NCBI GenBank assembly: GCA_011391855.1 | Contig: JAABPT010000344.1 | Coordinates: 1 to 32,136, forward strand | DNA: 32,136 bases | Direction: 5' to 3' | From: Burkholderiales bacterium | GTDB lineage: Bacteria; Pseudomonadota; Gammaproteobacteria; Burkholderiales; Burkholderiaceae_C | Shown here: positions 8,493 to 17,139 of the stretch, piece after piece | Layout of the letters: every line of letters starts with the position of its first letter | Position numbering within the stretch: position 1 is the stretch's first letter | Translations under genes and position numbers: made by a program | Notes under the pieces: model-generated | What the model was told of the DNA's origin: nothing | Database searches by the model: none | Seen by the model: only the letters and a program-made list of their open reading frames with translations

Positions 8493-9599
8493 TCATCCGG
8501 CAGGAACGGTGATCACCGGCGAGACCTGTCCGCCGCCCGACTCGGTGAGCGTGAACAGGAACATCAGGAAAGAGAAGATCCCTTTGGAGCCCAGGTCGCG
8601 GTCGTCGATCCAGAACCAGTTGTCGCGGTAGCGGATGGCGACGAACGCATCGTCCGGCCGCTCCGGGCCACTGCGGACACGGATCAGCGGCTCCAGGCCA
8701 CCGGTCAGGTGGGCCAGGTCGGCGAAGCCCGGCGAGGCACGTTTCTCGGCTACGTGCGCGGCGGGCACGTCGATGTAGGAGGACATGTCGAGCAGGATCT
8801 CCAGCATCGACCGCGTCAGCATGGTGATCTCCCGCCCGTCCCTCGACGCCGTGCCGTAGACGACGCGGTACTCCTCGGCGCCTACCTCGAGGCCCAGCAG
8901 CCGCTCGGCCTCGGCAATATCCTCCGGCGTGGCGCCCGACTTGCGGGGGCGGAAGAAGAGCGTGGTGGCCTGCATGTCCTTCTCGCGCACGACGCGCACG
9001 CCCACGCCGCCAGCGCCCTGGATGCGCCTGACCACCGCGAGGAACTGCACGAAGTCCGGGTCGGCAGGCCTGCCGTAAAGCATCCGCTGGCCGAAGTTCT
9101 GCAGGCCGTTGAGCGTGTGCACGCAGCATCGCAGCAGCGCCTCGGCGCTCCAGCCGGCCTGGATCAGCGACAGCAGCGCGCCCGGCGGGATGGGCGTCAT
9201 CAGGCTGCGGCTGAACTTCTCGCCCAGCAAGGGGTTGTAGGTGATGGTGGGCCGGTCGGTGAACTTGCTGGCACCGCCGAGCGTGAGGGTGTTGGCGTTG
9301 CCCGCCAGGGGGCGCAGGAGTTCAGCCTCCGCGCTGACACCGGTCTCGATCGAGTAGGAGTTGATCGCCGAGGCGATGTCCAGGAAAACGGGGACGTCTC
9401 CGTATCGCGCTTTGACCAGGTTGAGCAGCATCTGGCTCTTCCAGGAGTCGGAGATCGCGGCGGCGTAGTCGAAGCGGTCGCGCGTGATCGTCGACGGGCC
9501 GAGTGTGGCGCAGCCGGCCACGGCCAGCACGAGCGCCGCAAGGCCCGCGAGCAGTGCCCACCGCCGCTGGCTCCGGGTCCTGGCAGGCGATGCGCTCAC
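8493..9599 (-). CDS. Putative lipoprotein of unknown function
   Basis: GTG start at 9599 gives VSASPARTRSQRRWALLAGLAALVLAVAGCATL with a lipobox (AVAGC); conserved-looking C-terminus; collinear with neighbours. Confidence 0.75.
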   Translation of the reverse strand: MSASPARTRSQRRWALLAGLAALVLAVAGCATLGPSTITRDRFDYAAAISDSWKSQMLLNLVKARYGDVPVFLDIASAINSYSIETGVSAEAELLRPLAGNANTLTLGGASKFTDRPTITYNPLLGEKFSRSLMTPIPPGALLSLIQAGWSAEALLRCCVHTLNGLQNFGQRMLYGRPADPDFVQFLAVVRRIQGAGGVGVRVVREKDMQATTLFFRPRKSGATPEDIAEAERLLGLEVGAEEYRVVYGTASRDGREITMLTRSMLEILLDMSSYIDVPAAHVAEKRASPGFADLAHLTGGLEPLIRVRSGPERPDDAFVAIRYRDNWFWIDDRDLGSKGIFSFLMFLFTLTESGGGQVSPVITVPAG

Positions 9600-9672
9600 G
9601 CGAGCGGCCCGCACCTGCAGGCACGGCGCGAGGCGGCGACGGTGATGGGCTTCACCTCGCCGGCCCACATCC

Positions 9673-12069
9673 TCACCGCACCTCGACCGTGATCTTCGGG
9701 ATGCGCCCGCTGAAGCGCGACTTGGCTTCTGCTCCGATGGCCTCGACCACGGGTGTGCCGAGGTCGAGCCCGACGTCGGCCGTCTCGTCGGCCGAGAACA
9801 GTCCCGCCTGCGTGACGCCGATGCGCCCTTCGCCGACTTTCTCGCCGTCCACGAGCAGCGTGCCCATGCCGCCCTTCGACGGCCCGCCGCCGTCGTAAGC
9901 GAAATTGAACACGAGCGTGTGCTTGCCCGGCGCAAGCTTCTTCGCCGAGGCCACAGAGAAGCGCTGAAGGCCTAGGAAGTTGTAGTCGTAGGCCGGCATG
10001 CCGTCCTTCACGTACAGCGACCAGCCGCCGAACCTCCCGCCCTGGGCGATGACGGTGCCGTTGCCGCCGCCCTCGGGCACCTCTATTTCGGCGGTGAGGG
10101 TCTTGGAGCGGTTCTTCACGTTGGGGAATACGCCCTCCATCATGCCGGTCATGCCCTCAGCCAGCGTCATGGCATTGCGCCCGGCCATCAGGTCGGGCCG
10201 GCCCATCGCCGCCGGATCCAGGCGTTCGAAGACCCGGTCGTCCAGCGGCAGCACACCGTACTTGCGCGCTTCCGTCAGGAACAGCGCCTGCATCTCGGCC
10301 AGCTTCTTGGGGTTCTTCGCTGCCAAGTCATTGACCAGGCTGAAGTCCGAGCGCGTGTCGTACAGCTCCCAACCCGAGCTGTCTTCCAGCGCGCGGCGCG
10401 GCTTGGCCTCCCAAGGCGCGCGGTGGATCGTGCGTGCGAACCAGCCGTCGTGGTAGATCGCGCGGTTGCCGGCGATCTCGAAGTATTGCGTGGTGTGGCG
10501 ATCCTTGGCCTTAGCGTCCTCGAAGGTATAGACCATGCTGGTACCTGACATCGGCACCTGCTTGACACCGTTGACGCTCTTGGGCTCGGGCAGGCCTATC
10601 GCCTGCAGCACCGTGGGCGCCACGTCGATCACATGGCTGAACTGGGTGCGCAACTCGTTCTTCGCCTTGATGCCCTTGGGCCAGCTGACCACCATGCCGT
10701 TGCGCGTGCCACCGAAGTCCGACGGCACCTGCTTCATCCAGCCAAAGGGGCTGTTGAGGGCCACCGCCCAGCCCGCCGCCATGTGCGGATAGGTCTCGGG
10801 ACCGCCCCACTTGTCCATTAGCTTGAGCATGTCCTCGACCTTTTCCTGCACGCCATTGAAGTAGGTGTACTCGTTGAACATGCCGCTCTGGCCGCCCTCG
10901 CCGCTGGTACCGTTGTCTCCGGCGATGTAGAAGACCAAGGTGTTGTCGGCCTCGCCGACTTCCTTGAACGCGTCCAGCATGCGGCCGATCTCGTGGTCGG
11001 TGTAGTCGGCGAATGCCGCGAACACCTCGGCCTGGCGCGTGTACAGGCGCTTCTCGTCGGCGCTGAGCGTGTCCCAGTCCTTGATCGCTGCCGGCTTGGG
11101 CGCCAGCTTGGTGCCCGCCGGCACCACGCCCAACGCGATCTGCCGCGCAAGTGTCGCCTCGCGGATCTTGTCCCAGCCTGCGTCGAACTTGCCCTTCCAC
11201 TTCGCGATCCATTCCTTGGGCACGTGGTGCGGCGCATGCGTGGCGCCGGGCGCGAAATAGACGAACGACGGCCGGTCGGGCGTCAACGCCTTCTGGTACT
11301 TGATCCAGGCCCGCGCCTTCTCGGTCATGTCGTTCATGAAGTGGTAGTTCGGGTCGTTCGGCAGCTCGACCTGCGCCACACCGTCATACAAGAACGGCGC
11401 CCACTGGTTGGTCTCACCACCGATGAAGCCGTAGAACTTGTCAAAGCCCTGGCGCGTGGGCCAGCGATCGAAGGGGCCGGCCTCGCTTGCCTCCCAGGCG
11501 GCGGTTTCATGCCACTTGCCGAACGCCGCCGTGGCGTAGCCGTTCAATCGCAGCGTCTCGGCCAGCGGCGCGGTGGTGCTCGGCACCTGTCCGGTGCCAC
11601 CGGGGAAGCCGGTCGCCATCTCGGTGATGAAGCCCATGTTCACCTGGTGGTGGTTGCGGCCCGACTTCAGCGCCGCGCGGGTCGGCGAGCACAGCGCGGT
11701 GGTGTGGAAGTTGTTGTAGCGCAACCCGTTCTGGGCCAGCTTGTCCAGCGTGGGCATCGGCACCGGCCCACCGAAGGTGCCGGGCACGCCGAAGCCCAAG
11801 TCGTCGATCAGCACGATCACGACGTTCGGCGCCTTGGCCGGCGCCTTGACCTCGAAACGAGGTGGCATCTTCGCCTTGCGCACGTCGATCTCCGTGATGG
11901 CGGGCCGCTTGGGCTCGACGATCGGCAGCACGGTGCGGTCGAGCTTGTCAGCCGCCTGCGCAAACGCGGCCCAGGGCGCCACGGCCGCGACAACGGCGAC
12001 GGCCACGCCTACCAGCGAGCGCGCGACGGGGTACGCTGCGGAGGGCGTCCTGTGAAGTGATGCGTTCAT
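9673..12069 (-). CDS. Periplasmic arylsulfatase (sulfatase family, Cys-type)
   Basis: Signal peptide; NVVIVLIDDLGFG metal-binding motif; CSPTRAALKSGR sulfatase signature with formylglycine Cys; HAPHHVPKEW; C-terminal jelly-roll-like domain. Confidence 0.95.
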   Translation of the reverse strand: MNASLHRTPSAAYPVARSLVGVAVAVVAAVAPWAAFAQAADKLDRTVLPIVEPKRPAITEIDVRKAKMPPRFEVKAPAKAPNVVIVLIDDLGFGVPGTFGGPVPMPTLDKLAQNGLRYNNFHTTALCSPTRAALKSGRNHHQVNMGFITEMATGFPGGTGQVPSTTAPLAETLRLNGYATAAFGKWHETAAWEASEAGPFDRWPTRQGFDKFYGFIGGETNQWAPFLYDGVAQVELPNDPNYHFMNDMTEKARAWIKYQKALTPDRPSFVYFAPGATHAPHHVPKEWIAKWKGKFDAGWDKIREATLARQIALGVVPAGTKLAPKPAAIKDWDTLSADEKRLYTRQAEVFAAFADYTDHEIGRMLDAFKEVGEADNTLVFYIAGDNGTSGEGGQSGMFNEYTYFNGVQEKVEDMLKLMDKWGGPETYPHMAAGWAVALNSPFGWMKQVPSDFGGTRNGMVVSWPKGIKAKNELRTQFSHVIDVAPTVLQAIGLPEPKSVNGVKQVPMSGTSMVYTFEDAKAKDRHTTQYFEIAGNRAIYHDGWFARTIHRAPWEAKPRRALEDSSGWELYDTRSDFSLVNDLAAKNPKKLAEMQALFLTEARKYGVLPLDDRVFERLDPAAMGRPDLMAGRNAMTLAEGMTGMMEGVFPNVKNRSKTLTAEIEVPEGGGNGTVIAQGGRFGGWSLYVKDGMPAYDYNFLGLQRFSVASAKKLAPGKHTLVFNFAYDGGGPSKGGMGTLLVDGEKVGEGRIGVTQAGLFSADETADVGLDLGTPVVEAIGAEAKSRFSGRIPKITVEVR

Positions 12070-12145
12070 TGCGTTGTCGCTCCGTGAAGAATGAAGTCTT
12101 GCGAGGAACGCCGGGCCGGCTTGCTGTCCGTTAAGGAGCAGGCCA

Positions 12146-12991
12146 TCACCAGCGGAAAACCGCCGAAACCGACGGCCCGTTGAAGGTCAGGCTCTGGATC
12201 GCATTGCCGGACTTCATCTCGTAGTCGAGGTAACGCCAAGAAGCGACCACATCGCCCCACTGGAACGAATATCCGACACCGCCCACGGCCTGCCAGGTGA
12301 GCTTCGATTCGCCGGCCCCGACATCCAGGTAGTAGGGCACGAACCACTTGCGGTCGGCGCCCAGCGCAAGCCGGCCCTTGACGCCGACGATGCCGTCCCA
12401 GTTGCTCAGTTCGACCCTGGAAGTGCCGGCACGGCCAGGCGCCGGGATCGAGCCGAGGTTGCCCGTGATGTCCCAGCTCAGCGTCTGAGTGATGTCGAGC
12501 CAGCGGGCGCCGGCAAGCACGTCGAGCGTGGCGGCCGGGTCGGCCATGGCGTGCCAGGTGCCGGCCAGCGTCCAACCCCATCCCTTCAGGTCGTAGTCGA
12601 CCTTGGCGCTTGCGTCGGCAGGAATCGCCCCGCCGGCGATGCTGAAATCGCGCAAACCCGACTTGGTGTTGCCGATGTCCATGTAAAGCACATCGGTGAA
12701 CAGGCCCCACGAGCCCCTGGACGCCCCGAAGCTGCCCATGAAGGCCATCTTCAGGTTGTCGACGATCGTGCTGGCATCGACCAGCGCGTCGCCCGACCCG
12801 GCGGGGGTCAATGGAAAGGCCGTCGTGCCGCCGATGTCTGGCAGATACAGGTTCACCGCAGCCTGGAACCTCCAGTTGTCGGTGGCCTGCGCGGAGGCCG
12901 GGAGCGTAACTAAGACCATCGGCGCGGCAAGCGTCGCCGCGAGCAGGGCCTTCAATTCATGCCTTGGTTTTGCCGTGCTTGAGCTGTACAT
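12146..12991 (-). CDS. Outer-membrane beta-barrel protein
   Basis: Signal peptide (…LPASAQA), NLYLPDIGGTT, repeated beta strands, C-terminal aromatic residue (…SVSAVFRW). Confidence 0.75.
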   Translation of the reverse strand: MYSSSTAKPRHELKALLAATLAAPMVLVTLPASAQATDNWRFQAAVNLYLPDIGGTTAFPLTPAGSGDALVDASTIVDNLKMAFMGSFGASRGSWGLFTDVLYMDIGNTKSGLRDFSIAGGAIPADASAKVDYDLKGWGWTLAGTWHAMADPAATLDVLAGARWLDITQTLSWDITGNLGSIPAPGRAGTSRVELSNWDGIVGVKGRLALGADRKWFVPYYLDVGAGESKLTWQAVGGVGYSFQWGDVVASWRYLDYEMKSGNAIQSLTFNGPSVSAVFRW

Positions 12992-13048
12992 CGATCTCTT
13001 TCTTCTGATTTCTCGTTCGGGCCGGTATGACGCCGGTCCGAAGTGCTG

Positions 13049-13402
13049 TCAGAGCCGAACGGAGCGACGCGCGACGCCGCCGACGTTGCCGACGACACCG
13101 GGCTGGTTCAGGCCCGGGTCGACGACACCGACGCCCGGTGCGCCGACGCCCACGCCCGGTGTCACGCCGACACCCGGCGCACCCACGCCAGGTGCCCCGA
13201 CGCCGACGTTTCCTGCACGACCGGGCTGGTTGATGCCCGGATCCACCGCGCCGACGCCTGGAGCGCCCACTCCGCGCGTGACGCCCGGTCCCGGCTTGCC
13301 GACACCGACTCCGGGATCGACCGCAAAGGCCGCTCCGGTCAGCCCCATCAGCGCGGCGCTAATCACGAGGGCCGGTACGCGCTGTCGAAATTCGTAGCTC
13401 AT
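13049..13402 (-). CDS. Secreted elastin-like Gly/Pro/Val repeat protein
   Basis: Signal peptide MSYEFRQRVPALVISAALMGLTGAAFA followed by repeats of APGVG/TPGVG/DPG; in line with neighbouring genes. Confidence 0.65.
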   Translation of the reverse strand: MSYEFRQRVPALVISAALMGLTGAAFAVDPGVGVGKPGPGVTRGVGAPGVGAVDPGINQPGRAGNVGVGAPGVGAPGVGVTPGVGVGAPGVGVVDPGLNQPGVVGNVGGVARRSVRL

Positions 13403-13442
13403 TGTGTTCTCCCGTTTGCCATTGCGAAGTTGCGGCTGGCAG

Positions 13443-13922
13443 CTACTGCGCGACATACACCAGGTTGTTGCCCTGGAAGCCCGAGCGGTACAGCACGCCG
13501 CCGCAGTTCTGGTACTCGACGCCGCTCTTCGTCTCCGGCTTGCATCCCGCAGGCAGTGCGTTGACGACCGTGCCGGCCGGCGGTGCACCTGCGGGGCGCG
13601 CAGCGGCCTGCTGTTGCGCGGTGGCCGCCTGCTGCTGTGCCGTGGCCGCTTGTTGCTGCGCCGTGGCCTGCTGCTGCTGCGCGGTGGCGGCCTGCTGCTG
13701 CGACGTGGCCGACGTCGCGGCCGATCCGGCGGCCACGGTGCGAGCGGTCGTGCGCCGCGCCACGCCGGCCACCGACACGGGTGTCAGCGGTGCGCCCACG
13801 ATCGCTTGGGCCTCGCGCATCCATGTAAACCCGCCTTGTGCATCGGGCGCGTAGTTGCCGAGGTAAAGCAGCGGCAACGCCGCGGTGACGGCGAGTGCCT
13901 TGAAGATACTGCGTTGTGTCAT
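13443..13922 (-). CDS. Small exported protein with ATAQQQ tandem repeat and C-terminal two-Cys domain
   Basis: N-terminal hydrophobic segment; (QQQAATA)n repeat; C-terminal AGCKPETKSGVEYQNCGGVLYRSGFQGNNLVYVAQ. Confidence 0.75.
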   Translation of the reverse strand: MTQRSIFKALAVTAALPLLYLGNYAPDAQGGFTWMREAQAIVGAPLTPVSVAGVARRTTARTVAAGSAATSATSQQQAATAQQQQATAQQQAATAQQQAATAQQQAAARPAGAPPAGTVVNALPAGCKPETKSGVEYQNCGGVLYRSGFQGNNLVYVAQ

Positions 13923-13938
13923 GTGCTTCCCCTGGGTT

Positions 13939-14703
13939 TCAGCGCGGCAGGAAGTCGACCTTCTTCGCGCCGGTCGGTGGCGTGAAGTTGAAGGTCTGCT
14001 CGTTGAACACCGGCTTCAGGTTCCACTTCGTCATCGTGACGGCGAACTGCGGTGCGTTGGGCAGGTCGCGCGTCGTGATGACCAGCTTGCGTGGCAAAGG
14101 CTGCGCGCCTTCCTGGACCCAGACCTGCAGGTCGACGTGCGGCGCGCGGAACGCGAGCTGGTCGCAGCGCACGCCTTCGATCACCGCCTTGCCGACGACG
14201 AAACCGTCGGTCACACCGTCCATCAGGATCTCGTACGCGTTCTTGTTGAGCAGGTCGCCGGCGGGCGCAACGATGTCGAGCTTGGTGCGCGCGAACTCGA
14301 GCATGCTCTCCAGCGTCTCGGGTGCGGCCACCTGGGCATAAGCCTTGTCCTGCGGGTTGAAGAGCGTCAGCGATTTGCCGTCGTAGATGAAGACCTGGTT
14401 GACCAGATCGCCGCTGCGCTCGGCACGCAGCTTGTTCGGCCTTTGCGCCGAGGTCTTGGCGATGTGGTTGAACTCGATCTTCTGGCCGGACTTCAGCACC
14501 GCCTCGAGCGTGTTGCGCGTCTCGGCGCTGAATTGCTTCTGGCTGGCGAGGAAGTCGGTCGAGGCCTTCAGCAGCCTTTGCGCCTCGGGATCGATGCCCG
14601 CGGGCTGTGCCTGTACGGCGAAGGTTGCCAAGCAGGCAGCCGCCAGGAACGTGGCGCGCCGGACCCAAGGGATCGTCGCGCGGGGGCGCAGGGGGGTGGA
14701 CAT
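13939..14703 (-). CDS. DUF2092-like periplasmic protein (LolA-like fold predicted)
   Basis: ATG at 14703; signal peptide (…AACLATFAVQAQ); DPEAQRLLKASTDFLASQKQFSAETRNTLEAVLKSGQKIEF… is DUF2092-like. Confidence 0.75.
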   Translation of the reverse strand: MSTPLRPRATIPWVRRATFLAAACLATFAVQAQPAGIDPEAQRLLKASTDFLASQKQFSAETRNTLEAVLKSGQKIEFNHIAKTSAQRPNKLRAERSGDLVNQVFIYDGKSLTLFNPQDKAYAQVAAPETLESMLEFARTKLDIVAPAGDLLNKNAYEILMDGVTDGFVVGKAVIEGVRCDQLAFRAPHVDLQVWVQEGAQPLPRKLVITTRDLPNAPQFAVTMTKWNLKPVFNEQTFNFTPPTGAKKVDFLPR

Positions 14704-14989
14704 GGAAGCTCTCCTGTGGGGGATGGGTCGTCGACCGGGAACGCCGAGGCGCCAATGCACCGGCCATCGGCCGATCACGCGGCAGGGTCCATTCCGCTGC
14801 CGTAACCGAGTCTCCGCCTGAATGGAGACAACAGCGATCGATATTCGGCAACGGATCAGCCGCCCTGGCGGGTGGTTGACGTGGATCAACCAAGGAAGCG
14901 AGTCTCGCCGCAACGCCCGCGGATGTCATTGCCAGAAGCCGACGCTCGATCGACAATTCCCGACACCACTTCGCACCGGCACCTCGTCG

Positions 14990-16123
14990 ATGTCCAACAA
15001 GCCTCCCACCGGCACGCGCCCCACCCCGACTCTGACCTCGCGCGGCGCCACGGTGCGTCTGGGGCCGCTGGCGAAGATTCCCGATCTCCTCCGGATACTG
15101 GGATACGCACCCGAGTCCGTCCTGCCGGGCCTGGGCTACGAGCTGGGGTTCTTCGAGGACCCGGAGTTGCCGGTCTCCTACGTCGCCGCGAGCGCGCTGC
15201 TCGCCCGTTGCGTGGAGTGGACCGGTTGCGAACACTTCGGGTTGCGCCTGGGCGAGGGCGCCGATCCGACGGCGCTGGGGCTGGCGGGCTTCGTGCTGAT
15301 GAACGCCCCGGACGTGGGCACGGCGCTGCGGGACCTCGTGTGCTTCCTGGACCTGCACGACCGGGGCGGCATCGCGACTCTAAAGACCTCGGGCGACACG
15401 ACGCTGCTCGGCTTCTTGATTGTCGAACCCGGCGTCGAAGCGCTCGAACAGGTTCACGACCTCTCCATTGCCGTGGCCTGCAACGTCATGCGAAGCCTGT
15501 GCGGCCCGGCATGGAACCCGGCGAAAGTGCTGCTACCCCATCGGAAACCTGACGACGCCCGACCGTGGAAGGCCTTCTTCCGCTCCCCGGTGCACTTCGA
15601 CGCTGGGCAGAGCGCGATGGCGTTCCCCTCGTCGTGGCTGCGCAAACCGGTGGCCGCGGCCAACCCGGCGCTGCACCGGCTGCTGGAGCGCCAGGCGGCG
15701 GCGTTGCGCAGCCAGGCCGGCTCCGGCTTCGTGGCCGAGGTTCAGCGCGTCGCGCACGGGCTCATCGCGCACGGCGCCTGCTCCGCGACGCGCGTCGCCG
15801 CCATGCTCGGTCTGCACGAGCGCGCGCTGAACCGGCGGTTGCAGGCTGCGGGCACGACCTTCATGAAGCTGCGCGATGCCGCGCTGTACGACAAGTCGCG
15901 CCAGCTGCTTGGCTTCAGCGGCATGAACCTGGCGGAGGTCGCCGAAGCGTTGGGCTATGCAGACGCCACGACTTTCATCCGGGCCTTTCACCGCTGGTCA
16001 GGACAGACGCCGGCGCAATGGCGGCGCGAGCAGTCACATTGGCAGACGGCTGCCGACCGGCGTAAGCCCGGACAGCCGTCAGGCGCGACTGCGCTGGCAC
16101 TCGGCCGAGGACCGACCTGTTAG
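14990..16123 (+). CDS. AraC-family transcriptional regulator (with N-terminal Arabinose_bd-like domain)
   Basis: ATG at 14990; C-terminal HTH: ATRVAAMLGLHERALNRRLQAAGTTF...LLGFSGMNLAEVAEALGYADATTFIRAFHRWSGQTPAQWRR; divergent to the sulfatase cluster. Confidence 0.93.
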   Translation: MSNKPPTGTRPTPTLTSRGATVRLGPLAKIPDLLRILGYAPESVLPGLGYELGFFEDPELPVSYVAASALLARCVEWTGCEHFGLRLGEGADPTALGLAGFVLMNAPDVGTALRDLVCFLDLHDRGGIATLKTSGDTTLLGFLIVEPGVEALEQVHDLSIAVACNVMRSLCGPAWNPAKVLLPHRKPDDARPWKAFFRSPVHFDAGQSAMAFPSSWLRKPVAAANPALHRLLERQAAALRSQAGSGFVAEVQRVAHGLIAHGACSATRVAAMLGLHERALNRRLQAAGTTFMKLRDAALYDKSRQLLGFSGMNLAEVAEALGYADATTFIRAFHRWSGQTPAQWRREQSHWQTAADRRKPGQPSGATALALGRGPTC

Positions 16124-16505
16124 TCATCGGCGCATGTACGCCCGCCACAACCGAGGGACGTCAACCGCCGCAGTGCCTAAACCGACGCCTAAGCGACCTT
16201 CGAGCACGCTGGTGCGCGTGCGCATGCGGGCGTTGGTCGAGTGGTGGACGATGGTGCAGGCGTCGAGGCGGACGACGACACGTCGCACCTGAAACGGCAT
16301 CGACTGCAACTGCACCGCATCGAGATCGAGCAGATCGATGCCTGCGCCGGCCATCGTGGGCTCATCGATTTCCTCGACCGTGGCTGCAGTTCATCGCGCC
16401 GCTCGAGCCGGGCTTGGTGATGGGCCTGGGTAAGGGAAAGAGAAAGCACACCAACTGGCCAGAAGCTGACGTCTTCAATGCCGCTGTCTAGCTCAGGCTG
16501 TCATC

Positions 16506-16604
16506 ATGTCAGCTGGTTCGACGGGCGATGTGTCTCCGATCAAGCTGGAAGGACGCACCTTCTACGGGTCGGGCGGAGAGTCCGAACAGCAACAAAGGAA
16601 GTGA
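16506..16604 (+). CDS. Possible small ORF (MSAGSTGDVSPIKLEGRTFYGSGGESEQQQRK)
   Basis: 32 codons, TGATG stop/start overlap with the next CDS; no independent support. Confidence 0.2.
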   Translation: MSAGSTGDVSPIKLEGRTFYGSGGESEQQQRK

Positions 16605-17023
16605 TGACACCACACACCATCGGGCGAACAATCATCGTTGCGCTGACGTTGGCTTTCGCTGGCGCAGCGTTCTCGCAGGCACCGCCGTCACGCTCGGAAG
16701 TCGCAGCACCGGCCAAGGGCAGTGCAGAGGTCCTGAAAGGCACCTGGGTTCGTCCCGACGGCGGGTATCGGATCGTCATCGATGGCGTCGGAGTGGAGGG
16801 GAAGCTGGACGCAACGTACTTCAATCCGACGCGACTCCCATTCGCCAAAGCGCAGGTTTCTCAGGACGGAGCGACCTTTCGCATCGTTCTCGAGTTGCAG
16901 GCCGGTGGATACGCGGGCTCGACCTACGACCTGCTATACGAGCCAGCAACCGATCGACTCAAGGGCACTTACTACCAGGCAGTCGCAAAGCAGAAGTTCG
17001 ACGTGTTCTTCGTGCACAGGTGA
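16604..17023 (+). CDS. Small secreted protein of unknown function
   Basis: Signal peptide MTPHTIGRTIIVALTLAFAGAAFSQA; mature part GTWVRPDGGYRIVIDGVGVEGKLDATYFNPTRLPF… resembles small periplasmic beta-rich proteins. Confidence 0.7.
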   Translation: MTPHTIGRTIIVALTLAFAGAAFSQAPPSRSEVAAPAKGSAEVLKGTWVRPDGGYRIVIDGVGVEGKLDATYFNPTRLPFAKAQVSQDGATFRIVLELQAGGYAGSTYDLLYEPATDRLKGTYYQAVAKQKFDVFFVHR

Positions 17024-17139
17024 CATGGGCCAGGTTGAGTTCCCGACACTCCCAGGAATCTGGTCCGCGCTTCCGACGGTTAGTCCGGAACCGGGAGTCG
17101 TCTGGCCGCCGTCGCGGGCGCCGCTCGGTGGAAGCGGCC

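Noticed and set aside
8142-9692. 516-aa plus-strand ORF
   Set aside because: Antisense to the barrel and lipoprotein genes, which have signal peptide or lipobox evidence.
13100-13320. Repeats at 13100-13320 as a CRISPR or tandem-repeat noncoding locus
   Set aside because: No regular repeat/spacer spacing; explained by the PGVG-coding minus-strand ORF with a signal peptide.
16124-16500. Possible decayed gene (plus-strand reading DDTSHLKRHRLQLHRIEIEQIDACAGHRGLIDFLDRG)
   Set aside because: Looks protein-like over about 37 codons but no start, no family recognised; left unannotated.
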